A program made the translations under genes and the position numbers. 64,000 nucleotides of DNA from Devosia ginsengisoli. GTDB lineage: Bacteria > Pseudomonadota > Alphaproteobacteria > Rhizobiales > Devosiaceae. The stretch is taken from NCBI RefSeq assembly GCF_007859655.1, contig NZ_CP042304.1, forward strand, positions 1,798,001-1,862,000, written 5' to 3'. Shown here one piece after another: positions 24,270-34,237 of this stretch; within the stretch, counting starts at the first letter, position 1; every line of letters starts with the position of its first letter. The notes under the pieces were generated by a model. The model worked only from the letters and a program-made list of their open reading frames with translations, was not told the origin of the DNA and searched no databases.

Positions 24270-27200
24270 CTAAAACAGCGGCTGGTTGACGCTCGACCCC
24301 AGGGGCCGGTTCACGGGTGGCGGCAGGCCCAGATCCAGTGGCCCTTGCGGCGGCGGCAGGGTTTCGATCGGCGGTCTGGGCTGCGGCGACTGCTGCTGTT
24401 CCAGCCGCCTTGCCTCTTCTTCCGCCGCCTGTCGCGCTGCCTCCTCGGCCGCAAGCCGGGCAGCCTCCTCGGCAGCTCGGCGGCGCTGCTCCTCGATCAG
24501 CCGGTTGCGCTCCTCGGCAGCGGCGCGCTGCCGCTCGGCATCCTCGGCCCGCAGGATTTCGAGGCGCTCCACTTCCATTTCATTGGCCCGTACCAGCACC
24601 GCGGCGACCATCTCGCCCAGATCCAGCGTCACATCAGGCGCCAGCAGCGTCCCGGCCAGCCGTGTGATGATACGCGACGTATCGGGGCCGACCAGGCCGC
24701 TGCTGTCAGCGAAGTCGCGCGGTGTCATGACGAAGCTGCCATTGAGCCCCAGATCGGCGAGCGTCAGGTTGAGATCGCCCGCCAGTCCGGCGCCCTCGCC
24801 ATTGACGATGACATTGGCCAGCCGCACCACGCCGCCGGCAATGGAGAAGGCGCCGGTGGCCTGGGGCGCGGTGAATGGCCCCTGCCCCAGCGCCAGCCCC
24901 ATAATGGTGCTCATCGCATCGGGCTCCATGTCGAGCACGTTTTCGAGCCCGGCCACGGTCGGGTAGACCTCGGGCGACAATTGCTGCACCGTCAGGCCGC
25001 TCAGCGTAAAATTGCCCTCGCCCGCCATGACACCCATCAACTCGGCCAGGCTCGCCCCCGTCGCCTCGAACCGCACGCCGCCATCGAGCAACCCGCCCAG
25101 CATATCGGCAATGCCGGGAGGCACGACCATGTCGCTCGGCACCGCCGCAACAGTCATCCGGCCACTGATGGTCTTGTCGACCAGCGGGCCTGCGCAGCAG
25201 ATCGTCATGTCGAGGCCGAGCGTCCCAAGGTCCGCCACCGCCTCGAACCGCGCCAACCGCGTGCGGGTCTCATCCCAGCTCAATTCGAAACTGGTTTTCC
25301 CCAGCCGCTCCTCGCCGCCAGCCGCCAGCGCACCGGCCGTGACCGACACCGTGCCGCGCGTCTGCCGCGCCTGGTCGCCCAGTGCAATCGGCCCCTCCGG
25401 CCATATATCGCTGCCAGCGACCAGTGCCGCCGGCCCCAACAGCGTCGCGGCCAGCCCTTCGACCGACACCAGATCCACGGCGATCTCGCCCGATACTGCC
25501 GCCGTGCTGCCGGTGCGCGATAGTGACAGCGCCCCGCTGAAACCGGTTTCCCCTGATGTCCCGACAATGTCGCTCAGCCGGGCCAGCCGCTCACCCTCGA
25601 AATGGATTTGTGCGCTGCCCTTGGCCATGGGCAGGGTCAGGCCCCGCGCGCCCACGATCCGGGCCAGGCCGCCGGCATTGGCCATGGCGATATCCAGTTG
25701 GCCCGTCCCCTGGATTTCGCCATTGTCCAGCGACAGCAGGTTCCCGGCATAGCTGATGCTCTCATCGCCCAGACTGGCGGTGATATTGCTGTCGAGGCTG
25801 TTATTCGGCGTGCCCACCAGGCCCAGGCTGACCAGCATGGAGCCATCCCCGACAAAGAGCGGACTATCGCCGAATCCGATCTGCTCGGTCAGCCCGGCAA
25901 TATCGGTGGATTCGAGCCCTCCGCTCACCCGCAGCGGCGCCGTGGTCAGTGCCCCGATGCCGCCGCTGAGTTCGGCCCGCAGATTGAGTTCGCCCGCACC
26001 CAGCGCCCCCGCCAGGGTCACCGTCTGGGCGCCATCGATCAGTTCGCCGATATCGACCAGCAGGTCCGCCGGAGCCGAGGCGGCGAGAAATCCGCGCCAG
26101 CTTTGCGGCATGTCGAGCAGATCGTAAAAACCCAGCAGAGCCGGCGCGTCGCCGGCATCCACCCGCACCATGCCCGAACCCGACACGTCAGGCTCGGCGA
26201 CGGTTCCACCTGCCGTCAGCGTGGCGTCCACGCCCACACCGCCCCAATTCTCGGCCGAAAGCCGCGAGAAGCTGACTTCACCGCTGCGCCACTGCCCCTC
26301 GGCCACCAGCCCGGTGCCGTCGAGCCCGAGAACCCGCGCACTCTTGCCGGTCAGCGAGAAACTGCCATAGGGAAAACTGGTGCCGAAGGCCGGCTCGGTG
26401 GAGATATCGGGCAATAGCGCGCCGACCAGCGCGCTGCCCCGCTGCCCCAGCTCATCGAAATGCGCCACGAGATCGAGCCGCTTTTCCTCGCCGAAGCCGA
26501 GCCGGATTTCGACCCCATGGGTGCGCCCGGCAAGCGTCAGTACGCCATTGACCAGGCCGAACGCATCCCCCGCCAGCATGACGCGGCCGGTCAGCGCGCC
26601 GGGCTCATTGAACAGCACATTGTCCTCGCCCGGCTTGCGCCAGAGCGCGGCCAGCCCGTCGAGGCGGTTGCTGACCAGCGAGACTTCGCCGGCAAAGGCC
26701 GGGCGTTCGCTTTCGCGCGTCAGCTGTCCACTGGCCCGCAATTCGCTATCGCCGGGCAATTGGGCGATGAATTGCTCGATGGTCCAGCCCGCCCCATCGG
26801 TACGTGCATCCATGCGCACATTGCGCAGGGCAAAGCCCCGCAGGCTCACCTCGGCCAGGTCGATCCCCACCCGCCCGGCCATGGGTGGAATGATCGGCGC
26901 CGGTAGCTCCGACAGCAGCCGCACCGCCTCATAGGGCAAAGTGGAGGCATCCTCCTTGGCGTCGCGCGGCGGCAGCGAGAAGACGCCGCCGGAAATCACC
27001 GCGTCGAAACTTCTGGCATCACCAAGCTGGATACTGGCCGCGCCGGTCAGCCGCGTACCGGCCCGGTTCTCGTCCGGCCGCAACGTATAGCCTGACAGCA
27101 CGATGCGGTCGGTCGAGCCAGTGACCTTGCTTTCCAGCACCAGGTCACCGCGGATATCGGTCGCCACATCGGTGGCCTCCGGCTTCTGGCGGTAGACCAT

Positions 27201-27902
27201 GTCGCCATCGAATTTCGGCGCCATGCCGGGCTCGAGCAGCCCTTCCAGCGAGAGGGAAAAGCCCGCCGATTGCGGCTGTACGAACAGGGACACCCGCGCC
27301 TTGCCGGCATCATCGACCAGGCTTGAATTGAACCGCACGCCATAGGACTGGTCGCGATAGGACCCATTGCCCTGGAACGAGAACGGCCCGCTGAACCCGC
27401 CAAGACGCAATTCGCCGGTGACATCGCTGGCGACGAACGTCTCGCCCGAGCGGCGATCCATCAGCCGCACAGTAGCACCGACCACGCTGGTCTGTCCGAG
27501 CCCGACCCCGCCAGTGCCCGAAGCCAGCGCCACGCCGCTGCCGAAAAAGCCGCTCTCATCCACGGTGAAATCGATCACCGGCTGGCGCAGCACAAGGTTG
27601 GTGACGTTATAATTGTCGCGCAGGAAATCCATCAGCGCGAACTCGGCTTCGACACTGTCCACCGTCGCTGCCGGCTCTTCGGGCGAGCCCACCAGCACGT
27701 CGGAAAACCGCAGCCGGGGCTGCGGCAGCAGCGTGAAGTCGATCTCGCCCCGCACGGTGACCGGTGTGCCGAGCACAGAAGTCGCCAGCTCTTCCATCCG
27801 CCCGCGATAGTCGCTCCAGCGAATGAAATGCGGCGCGATGAAAGCGCCGGCCAGCACGATGATCGCCAGCAGGCCGACGACGATGTAGATGCGATTGAGC
27901 AC
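24270..27902 (-). CDS. Large AsmA-family inner-membrane protein
   Basis: A 1210-residue protein anchored by one N-terminal membrane segment (IYIVVGLLAIIVLAGAFI, about 5-22) with a long periplasmic body. The AsmA N-domain reads RGEIDFTLLPQPRLRFSDVLVG. A repetitive beta-strand region, typical of AsmA/TamB-like proteins thought to carry phospholipids between membranes, spans about residues 100-1080. The C-terminus differs from most members: a highly charged Ala/Glu/Arg coiled coil (about 1115-1170) and then a Pro-rich tail (QSPQPRPPIETLPPPQGP). Role in envelope lipid homeostasis is inferred from the family. It is monocistronic, with repeat B beyond its stop. Confidence 0.88.
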   Translation of the reverse strand: MLNRIYIVVGLLAIIVLAGAFIAPHFIRWSDYRGRMEELATSVLGTPVTVRGEIDFTLLPQPRLRFSDVLVGSPEEPAATVDSVEAEFALMDFLRDNYNVTNLVLRQPVIDFTVDESGFFGSGVALASGTGGVGLGQTSVVGATVRLMDRRSGETFVASDVTGELRLGGFSGPFSFQGNGSYRDQSYGVRFNSSLVDDAGKARVSLFVQPQSAGFSLSLEGLLEPGMAPKFDGDMVYRQKPEATDVATDIRGDLVLESKVTGSTDRIVLSGYTLRPDENRAGTRLTGAASIQLGDARSFDAVISGGVFSLPPRDAKEDASTLPYEAVRLLSELPAPIIPPMAGRVGIDLAEVSLRGFALRNVRMDARTDGAGWTIEQFIAQLPGDSELRASGQLTRESERPAFAGEVSLVSNRLDGLAALWRKPGEDNVLFNEPGALTGRVMLAGDAFGLVNGVLTLAGRTHGVEIRLGFGEEKRLDLVAHFDELGQRGSALVGALLPDISTEPAFGTSFPYGSFSLTGKSARVLGLDGTGLVAEGQWRSGEVSFSRLSAENWGGVGVDATLTAGGTVAEPDVSGSGMVRVDAGDAPALLGFYDLLDMPQSWRGFLAASAPADLLVDIGELIDGAQTVTLAGALGAGELNLRAELSGGIGALTTAPLRVSGGLESTDIAGLTEQIGFGDSPLFVGDGSMLVSLGLVGTPNNSLDSNITASLGDESISYAGNLLSLDNGEIQGTGQLDIAMANAGGLARIVGARGLTLPMAKGSAQIHFEGERLARLSDIVGTSGETGFSGALSLSRTGSTAAVSGEIAVDLVSVEGLAATLLGPAALVAGSDIWPEGPIALGDQARQTRGTVSVTAGALAAGGEERLGKTSFELSWDETRTRLARFEAVADLGTLGLDMTICCAGPLVDKTISGRMTVAAVPSDMVVPPGIADMLGGLLDGGVRFEATGASLAELMGVMAGEGNFTLSGLTVQQLSPEVYPTVAGLENVLDMEPDAMSTIMGLALGQGPFTAPQATGAFSIAGGVVRLANVIVNGEGAGLAGDLNLTLADLGLNGSFVMTPRDFADSSGLVGPDTSRIITRLAGTLLAPDVTLDLGEMVAAVLVRANEMEVERLEILRAEDAERQRAAAEERNRLIEEQRRRAAEEAARLAAEEAARQAAEEEARRLEQQQSPQPRPPIETLPPPQGPLDLGLPPPVNRPLGSSVNQPLF

Positions 27903-28002
27903 TGTGCGTGACTATCCGATTTCCCGCGGCAGAGTGTAGGCAAGCACGCGGTCGGCGCAACCCCGCCCTTGCCGCGATACATGCCAGATTCGTCGCGCCC
28001 AA

Positions 28003-28035
28003 AACAAAGCGGCCGGACCTTTCGGCCCGGCCACT
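28003..28035 (-). terminator. Rho-independent terminator of the phytase-like gene
   Basis: GGCCGG at 28011-28016 pairs with CCGGCC at 28027-28032. On the minus strand the stem is followed by GCTTTGTTTT. It lies 20 bases beyond the stop of the gene at 28056. Confidence 0.75.
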
Positions 28036-28055
28036 CTCATTGCTTTTGCAACGCC

Positions 28056-30227
28056 TTAGAGCGCGCCGATGGACCAGAAGAAGGTTTCGCCCGAGCTGTC
28101 GTCGACGCCATCATTGTCGGTGATCACGAAGCCGTTGCCGGCAGCGTCGACCGCGAAGCTCTCGACCTTGTCGACCACATAGCCGTTATTGGCGGCAAGA
28201 TCGGGCACCAGGTCACGCACCAGTTCCTTGGTCACGGTGGGCAATTCGCCGCCCAGTTCGGCCGGAACCAGCTCGCTTACCGGTACACGGTAGAGCGCCT
28301 TGAGAGCGGCCTTGCCCGCGATCTGGTTGTCGCGCTCGATGATATAGGCGTAGTCACCGTGCACGGTGATTTCGCTGAGGCCGACCCAGCCGCCTTCCGG
28401 CGCCGCTTCGAGCGGATAGCGCACCGCGCCCCATTCTTCGGTCTCGAGGTTGTAGGAAACGAGCTTCACGAAGCCCTTTTCGTCATCCTTCCATTCGCGC
28501 TGGATGGCGATCCACAGCGTGTCGCCGATCTTGGCCACGCCTTCCGAGCCCGACCGGGTTTCGCCGGCCAAGAGGGCCGCCGGATAGGCGATCTCGTCTT
28601 CGATCTCGCCATCGGCATTGACGTGGTAGAGCGCATGCGGGGTCAGCTTGGCCGTATCGCCTTCCGAAGCCAGCCAGAAGCCGCCTTCGCCGTCCAGCGT
28701 GATGCCTTCGAGGTCGAGCTTCTGCGCGGGAACGCCATTGCGGGTCACCACGGTCTTCTTGACGATGCGGGCCGGCTTGGCCGTTGCGTCGATCTCGTAG
28801 ATATAGGCTTCGCTGAAGGCGCTATCGCTGACGGCATAGAGAATGCCCGGCTTTTCGGCATCGCCCACGGCGCCCGAAAGTGCGGCCCAGCCGATCGGCT
28901 TGCCGCCGGCATCGAGGTCCGACATGATCTGGGGATAGGCCGGCTCGCTTTCGCTGAGCTCGAAAATCATGACATGGGCGCCGGCCAGCCCGTCGGGGCT
29001 GAGATCGGTTTCATTGGCGGTCACGTAGAGATTGCGCGACGGAATGGCCAGCGCGCCCTCCGGGCCAAGGCCCGAGGGGACCGACTGCCAGTATTCCGGC
29101 ACATCGCCGGTATCCTTGTAGATGGCGACCAGCGAGGAACGTTCCTGATTGACGAAAATGAACTTCGTCTCGCCGAACGTGCCGACTTCCATGCCTTCGG
29201 GCTCGACGCCCTTGGCGTCCGAACGGCCTTCGGGATAGTGGCCGAGTTGGGCGGCGATATATTCCATCGACGGGCCGCTCTCATAGAGCTCGGTGCCGTC
29301 CTTGTGGAAGATGGTGAAGCCGCGCGAACCGCCTTCATAGTCGCCTTCATTGGCGATGATAATACGGTTCTCATCGAGCCACTGCACGGCATCGGGCTCG
29401 CGCTTGCGGCCGGGCTGGCTCTCGGTGAAGCTCAGGCGACCGTCTTCGGTGGCATCGATCCCTTCGAGGTCGACACTGCCGGCGCTGAAATCATTGATGA
29501 TTGCGCCGGTTTCGCCATTGAGAATGACAATGTGGTTGTTTTCCTGCAGCGTCACAGCCAGTTCGTTGAGGCTGTTGAAATCGGTATATTCCGGCTCGGC
29601 ATCCTCACCGGCGAAATCGGCTACGCCGGCCAGTTCGGTGACGCGCATCGTACCGCAATCGACCGTGCCGTCGGCAACGTCGAAGAAGGTGATATTGCCG
29701 CTCGGCAGTTGCGGGATCACGCCGTCGTTGAGGTCTTCATTGCGCTGGTTTTCCATCGAGATGGCGATCAGCGAGGCGTCGGCATTCTTGGCGATGGCGT
29801 CGGGCTGCCCGCCCAGGTCGCAGGTGGTCTCGATGGTCTTGGTCGCGATGTCGATGACCGAGAGATAGCCGGTCGGAGCGGTGAAATCCTCGGTCGTGTC
29901 TGAGGTCACCAGCGCCTTGCCGCCGATGACGGTGACCGAGGTCGGGCCGCCATCGAGCGCCACGAAGCCTGCGGCCTTTGGTGCGGTCGGGTCGGTGATA
30001 TCGACAAAGCCGATGCCACCCAGCAGGGCATTGGAATAGACCAGCGTCATGCCGTCTTCGGTGGCGGTGATGATCTCGGCCGAATTCTCGACGCCGGCTT
30101 CGGCATCGGGATTGTTCAGCGCCACCGGGAAGCTGGCGATGCGGTTGAAATATTCGGCGGCGGTAACCGAAGCCGTGGTAGCCAGCAATGCGGCGGTGAT
30201 CGCGACCAGATGTCTTGGCTTAAGCAT
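28056..30227 (-). CDS. Secreted phytase-like esterase, beta-propeller protein
   Basis: A 723-residue exported protein with a signal peptide (HLVAITAALLATTASVTAAE, cleavage near residue 23). The first half has beta-propeller repeats in the style of YVTN/choice-of-anchor-I proteins (GGIGFVDITDPTAPKAAGF, GYLSVIDIATKTIETTC). The second half matches the esterase-like activity of phytase domain (KLDLEGITLDGEGGFWLASEG, RSGSEGVAKIGDTLWIAIQ). It probably cleaves phosphate esters or scavenges phosphate in the periplasm. ATG 30227 was chosen because the signal peptide starts there. Four Pho-box half-sites upstream strongly suggest PhoB control under phosphate starvation. Confidence 0.88.
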   Translation of the reverse strand: MLKPRHLVAITAALLATTASVTAAEYFNRIASFPVALNNPDAEAGVENSAEIITATEDGMTLVYSNALLGGIGFVDITDPTAPKAAGFVALDGGPTSVTVIGGKALVTSDTTEDFTAPTGYLSVIDIATKTIETTCDLGGQPDAIAKNADASLIAISMENQRNEDLNDGVIPQLPSGNITFFDVADGTVDCGTMRVTELAGVADFAGEDAEPEYTDFNSLNELAVTLQENNHIVILNGETGAIINDFSAGSVDLEGIDATEDGRLSFTESQPGRKREPDAVQWLDENRIIIANEGDYEGGSRGFTIFHKDGTELYESGPSMEYIAAQLGHYPEGRSDAKGVEPEGMEVGTFGETKFIFVNQERSSLVAIYKDTGDVPEYWQSVPSGLGPEGALAIPSRNLYVTANETDLSPDGLAGAHVMIFELSESEPAYPQIMSDLDAGGKPIGWAALSGAVGDAEKPGILYAVSDSAFSEAYIYEIDATAKPARIVKKTVVTRNGVPAQKLDLEGITLDGEGGFWLASEGDTAKLTPHALYHVNADGEIEDEIAYPAALLAGETRSGSEGVAKIGDTLWIAIQREWKDDEKGFVKLVSYNLETEEWGAVRYPLEAAPEGGWVGLSEITVHGDYAYIIERDNQIAGKAALKALYRVPVSELVPAELGGELPTVTKELVRDLVPDLAANNGYVVDKVESFAVDAAGNGFVITDNDGVDDSSGETFFWSIGAL

Positions 30228-30269
30228 GATGGAGCCCCTGTTGGAATAGGCTCCGCATAGGGCCGCGGA

Positions 30270-30309
30270 AAGACAGCGCCGTGACACAACCATGACGGAT
30301 CGGTGACAG
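30270..30309 (-). promoter_or_regulatory. Extended Pho box (PhoB binding site)
   Basis: On the minus strand four 7-base half-sites follow each other at exact 11-base spacing: CTGTCAC (30303-30309), CCGTCAT (30292-30298), GTGTCAC (30281-30287) and CTGTCTT (30270-30276). The consensus half-site is CTGTCAT. They lie 43 to 82 bases upstream of the phytase-like start and overlap the region of the divergent helicase gene's promoter. Confidence 0.85.
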
Positions 30310-30428
30310 GGCGGCGTTCTATACACCAGGCCCGCCAGACCCTATATTGCCAACGAGAACAAAATAAGATTCGTCAATCCCCGCGCTGCGTCTGCCGGCC
30401 CCGGCACGCGGCGATGGAAAGGCCCCTA

Positions 30429-32771
30429 ATGCCCGGTGCACCCCACCCTATCGACCGCCCCTCTGCCGGGCCGATCACCAGCCAGTTCGGCCGGTCGCAA
30501 TCGCCTGATTATCTCAGGGGCCTCAACGAGGAACAGCGCGAGGCCGTGCTGACCATTGACGGTCCGCTGCTGGTGCTAGCCGGCGCCGGTACGGGCAAGA
30601 CGCGTGTGCTGACCACCCGTATCGCCCACATTCTCACCACCAAGCGCGCCTGGCCGTCGGAAATCCTGTCGGTGACCTTCACCAACAAGGCGGCCCGCGA
30701 GATGAAGGAGCGCATTGGCCACCTCGTCGGATCAGGCGTCGAGGGCATGCCGTGGCTCGGCACGTTCCACTCCATCGGCGCCCGCATCCTGCGCCGCCAT
30801 GCCGAACTGGTGGGGCTGAAGTCGGACTTCACCATTCTCGATACGGACGATCAGATCCGCCTCATCAAGCAGCTTCTCGACGCCGAAAATATCGACGAAA
30901 AGCGCTGGCCGGCCCGCCAGTTCGCCGGGATGATGGACACGTGGAAGAACCGGGGCCTGCTGCCCAAGGACATTTCGCCGGCCGACAGTGGCAGCTACGC
31001 CAATGGCCGCGGCGCCAAGCTCTATGCCGACTATCAGGCCCGACTCAAGGTGCTCAACGCCGCCGATTTCGGTGACCTGCTGCTGGAAAACATCCGCCTG
31101 TTCCGGGAATACCCGGACGTGCTGGCCTATTACCACGGCAAGTTCAAATATATGCTTGTCGATGAATACCAGGACAGCAACACCGCCCAATATCTCTGGC
31201 TGCGGCTCCTTGCTCAGGGAAAACCCGCAAGCGAAGCCAATATCTGCGTCGTCGGCGATGACGACCAGTCCATCTATGGCTGGCGCGGCGCCGAGGTCGA
31301 CAACATCCTGCGCTTCGAGAAGGATTTTCCCGGCGCCAAGGTCATCAAGCTGGAGCGCAATTATCGCTCCACCTCCAATATCCTCAAGGCCGCCTCGACC
31401 CTGATCGCCTTCAACGAAGGCCGGCTTGGCAAGACCCTGCAGACCGATGTGGGCGAACAGGGCGAGCCGCTTTCGGTCACCTCGCTGTGGGACAGCGAGG
31501 AAGAGGCCCGCACCATCGGCGACGAGATCGAGAACTATCAACGATCAGGCGAAGCCCTCAATTCCATGGCTATCCTGGTCCGCGCCTCCCACCAGATGCG
31601 CTCGTTTGAAGAGCGCTTCATTACGCTGGGGCTGAACTATCGCGTCATCGGCGGGCCACGCTTCTACGAGCGCAAGGAAATCCGCGACGCCATTGCCTAT
31701 CTGCGGGTGGTCTCCAACCCATCCGACGGGCTGAGCTTCGAGCGCATCGTCAATGTGCCCAAGCGGGGCCTTGGCGATTCGACCGTGCAGATCATCTACA
31801 ATGCCTCCCGCGCCGCCGAGGTCTCGCTGCTCGCGGCCACGCGCATGCTGCTCGAAACCGAAGAGCTCAAGCCCAAGCAGCGCTCCACCCTGCGCGAGCT
31901 GGTCGGCCAGTTCGACAACTGGTCGGCCCGTCTCAACGCCATGCCGCATTGGGAGCTGGCTGAGCAAATCCTCGACGAAAGCGGCTACACCGCCATGTGG
32001 CAGGCCGACAAATCCCCCGATTCCCCCGGTCGCCTGGAAAACCTCAAGGAACTCGTGCGCTCGATGGAAGAGTTCGAGACGCTGGGCGGCTTTCTGGAAC
32101 ACATCTCGCTGGTGATGGACCGTGACACGGCTGAGGCCGAGGACGCCGTGTCCATCATGACGCTGCATTCGGCCAAGGGGCTAGAATTCGACACGGTTTT
32201 CCTGCCCGGCTGGGAGGAAGGCCTGTTCCCCAGCCAGCGCACCATGGACGAAAGCGGCCGCGCCGGGCTCGAGGAGGAACGGCGCCTGGCCTATGTCGGC
32301 ATCACCCGGGCCCGCAAGCGCGCCCGTCTCTCGGTCGCCCAGAACCGCCGCATCAACGGCCTCTGGCAATCGGCCATCCCGTCCCGCTTCCTCGATGAAC
32401 TGCCGGCCGACGCCGTCGAGGTCAAGGATACCGGCTCGTCCTATGGCGGCTACGGCTATGGTGGCGGCGCCACCAGCCGCTTCAACAAGGCCGACCCGTT
32501 CGAAAGCGTCTACGAAACCCCCGGCTGGCAGCGCGCCCGCGCCCAGCAGGGCAATCGCAAGAGCGCCGGCCCCCTGACCATCGAAGGCGACCTCGTCGCC
32601 CGCTCGGTCGACCTGGGCAACGACCGCTCCGCCTTCGGCGTGGGCGAGCGGGTGTTTCATCTGAAATTCGGCTACGGCGCCATCATCGACATCGAGGGCA
32701 ACAAGCTCAGCATCGAGTTCGAGAAAGCCGGTCGCAAGAAGGTGCTGGAGAGCTTTATCAAGAAGGCTTGA
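30429..32771 (+). CDS. UvrD/PcrA-type 3'-5' DNA helicase
   Basis: Superfamily 1 ATP-dependent helicase of 780 residues for DNA repair and replication restart. Motif I is AGAGTGKTRVL, motif II LVDEYQDSNTAQYLWL, motif III GDDDQSIYGWRGA and motif V/VI TLHSAKGLEFDTVFLPGWEEG with YVGITRARKRA. The C-terminus (GVGERVFHLKFGYGAIIDIEG) is the tudor-like domain seen in PcrA/UvrD. ATG 30429 has GGAAAGG 6 bases upstream and is preferred to earlier in-frame starts. Stops shortly before a palindromic repeat. Confidence 0.93.
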   Translation: MPGAPHPIDRPSAGPITSQFGRSQSPDYLRGLNEEQREAVLTIDGPLLVLAGAGTGKTRVLTTRIAHILTTKRAWPSEILSVTFTNKAAREMKERIGHLVGSGVEGMPWLGTFHSIGARILRRHAELVGLKSDFTILDTDDQIRLIKQLLDAENIDEKRWPARQFAGMMDTWKNRGLLPKDISPADSGSYANGRGAKLYADYQARLKVLNAADFGDLLLENIRLFREYPDVLAYYHGKFKYMLVDEYQDSNTAQYLWLRLLAQGKPASEANICVVGDDDQSIYGWRGAEVDNILRFEKDFPGAKVIKLERNYRSTSNILKAASTLIAFNEGRLGKTLQTDVGEQGEPLSVTSLWDSEEEARTIGDEIENYQRSGEALNSMAILVRASHQMRSFEERFITLGLNYRVIGGPRFYERKEIRDAIAYLRVVSNPSDGLSFERIVNVPKRGLGDSTVQIIYNASRAAEVSLLAATRMLLETEELKPKQRSTLRELVGQFDNWSARLNAMPHWELAEQILDESGYTAMWQADKSPDSPGRLENLKELVRSMEEFETLGGFLEHISLVMDRDTAEAEDAVSIMTLHSAKGLEFDTVFLPGWEEGLFPSQRTMDESGRAGLEEERRLAYVGITRARKRARLSVAQNRRINGLWQSAIPSRFLDELPADAVEVKDTGSSYGGYGYGGGATSRFNKADPFESVYETPGWQRARAQQGNRKSAGPLTIEGDLVARSVDLGNDRSAFGVGERVFHLKFGYGAIIDIEGNKLSIEFEKAGRKKVLESFIKKA

Positions 32772-32798
32772 GGGGCTCCGGCTCCTCCCCATTCCCGA

Positions 32799-32923
32799 TG
32801 TCACCCCGGCCTTGAGCCGGGGCCTATCCCGAGGTCGTTCCGCTGCCGCGAGGTGGACCGTTCGAAGCACTTCGCCGTTGAACAGCCATCTCAGATGGAT
32901 CCCGGCTCAAGGCCGGGATGACA
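32799..32923. repeat. Palindromic intergenic repeat, family E
   Basis: GTCACCCCGGCCTTGAGCCG at 32801-32820 is answered by CGGCTCAAGGCCGGGATGAC at 32903-32922. The centre is of unrelated sequence with a TTCGAAGCACTTCG motif. It stands between the helicase and a convergent unknown gene and was seen once in this window. Confidence 0.75.
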
Positions 32924-32946
32924 CTGTGGTTGTGGCTGCTCCGTGG

Positions 32947-33486
32947 CTAAGGAAACCGCTTCCCAATCTCCGCCACATAAGCCTTCGCCAACCGCTCGAA
33001 CGTCTCCACGTCCAGCGCGATCTCCTGGCCCACCGCGATGCCCGCCACGGCCTTCTCCGCCTTGTACTTGATCGTCTTGTTCTCCTTCAGCACCCCGTCA
33101 TGCTCCATGATGGAAACGCTGAGCATCCGCACTTCGTTGAGCGGGTTGCCGTCCTTGCCTTCGGCGCCGCGCATGCGGTGCATGAAGTGGTGATCGAGGG
33201 CGAGGAGCATGGTGTTGAAATAGCCGGACGCAAAGCCGGCCAGCGCCGCTTCGGCCTTGGCATTGCCCTTTACCGCGGCTGCGAGCGCGGCATAGGCGGC
33301 GAGTTGCTCTTCCACCTTGGCGGCAGTCAGTTGCACATAGACTTCGTTATAGCTGGTGACGGCGAGCACGGCGAAAATCCCTTGGTTGCGGCCGGAAACC
33401 CGGCTCTCGATCCATGTCGGCCAGTCTGCCCGGACTTCGACATTTTTGGCCAAAGATTTCTGCGCCACTCTTTTGCGCGGACGCAT
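32947..33486 (-). CDS. Conserved protein of unknown function
   Basis: A 179-residue basic-to-neutral protein without signal peptide. Its sequence is mostly helical, with a strong Ala-rich stretch ([29 protein letters not shown]) and a distinctive [26 protein letters not shown] segment that could bind metal or a cofactor through its His pair. I do not recognise the family. The reading frame has normal codon bias for this genome. It is divergent from the YbjQ-like gene. Confidence 0.7.
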   Translation of the reverse strand: MRPRKRVAQKSLAKNVEVRADWPTWIESRVSGRNQGIFAVLAVTSYNEVYVQLTAAKVEEQLAAYAALAAAVKGNAKAEAALAGFASGYFNTMLLALDHHFMHRMRGAEGKDGNPLNEVRMLSVSIMEHDGVLKENKTIKYKAEKAVAGIAVGQEIALDVETFERLAKAYVAEIGKRFP

Positions 33487-33526
33487 GGCGGCTTATCTCT
33501 TGGCCCAGCACATCAGGAGACACCGC

Positions 33527-33844
33527 ATGATCATCTCGACCACGCCCACGCTCGAAGGCCGCCCTGTCCGCGATTATCTCGGCATCGTCACCGGGGAGGT
33601 GATTGTCGGCGCCAATATCTTCAAGGACCTGTTCGCCGGCATCCGCGACATTGTCGGTGGCCGGGCCGGCGCCTATGAGGGCGCGCTGCGCGATGCCCGC
33701 CGGCAGGCCTATGAGGAACTGCGCTTCGAAGCCGAACGCATGGGCGCCGATGCCGTGGTCGGCGTCGATCTCGACTATGAAGTGGTCGGCCAGGGCGGTT
33801 CCATGCTGATGGTTTCGATCTCGGGGACTGCAGTGAAGCTCTAA
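33527..33844 (+). CDS. YbjQ family protein
   Basis: A 105-residue protein of the YbjQ/DUF74 family: [47 protein letters not shown] and [14 protein letters not shown] are the signature blocks. The family forms pentameric rings, sometimes called heavy-metal-binding, with no proven activity. ATG 33527 follows CAGGAGA. Its stop overlaps the convergent monooxygenase-like gene by four bases. Confidence 0.93.
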   Translation: MIISTTPTLEGRPVRDYLGIVTGEVIVGANIFKDLFAGIRDIVGGRAGAYEGALRDARRQAYEELRFEAERMGADAVVGVDLDYEVVGQGGSMLMVSISGTAVKL

Positions 33845-34131
33845 AGCCCCACCCCGCCCAGTGGCTCGGTCTCGAACCGTTCGCCGAAGCCGGCGATCAG
33901 CGGCCGGGCCCGCGCGATGGTGGCCTGTACCTGGGGCAATTGCAGCGAGCCGGCATGGCTTTCCTTGCTGTCCCAGGCCTCGGTGATCCAGAGCCCATCC
34001 TCGCTATCAGGGTCGCGCGCGATGATGTAGCTCAGGCAGCCAGGCATGGCGCCGACATTCTCGAGCAGGATGGCCAGCAGCTCCTCGCGCTTGCCCGGTG
34101 CCGCCAGCATCTTCCCGATCAATCCGTACAT
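33841..34131 (-). CDS. Putative quinol monooxygenase (ABM domain)
   Basis: A 96-residue dimeric alpha-beta barrel protein of the antibiotic-biosynthesis-monooxygenase family. [51 protein letters not shown] and the closing helix are typical of YgiN-like quinol monooxygenases. Physiological substrate unknown. It lies between YbjQ and prmA. Confidence 0.85.
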   Translation of the reverse strand: MYGLIGKMLAAPGKREELLAILLENVGAMPGCLSYIIARDPDSEDGLWITEAWDSKESHAGSLQLPQVQATIARARPLIAGFGERFETEPLGGVGL

Positions 34132-34237
34132 CCCTGTCCTCCGCCGAATCTACACCACCCCGCCGATACGGGGATAAGTCAGATTGACCTCGCGGCGGAC
34201 ATGGCGCAACTAGGCGCCGAACAAAGGATTTTTCGCC

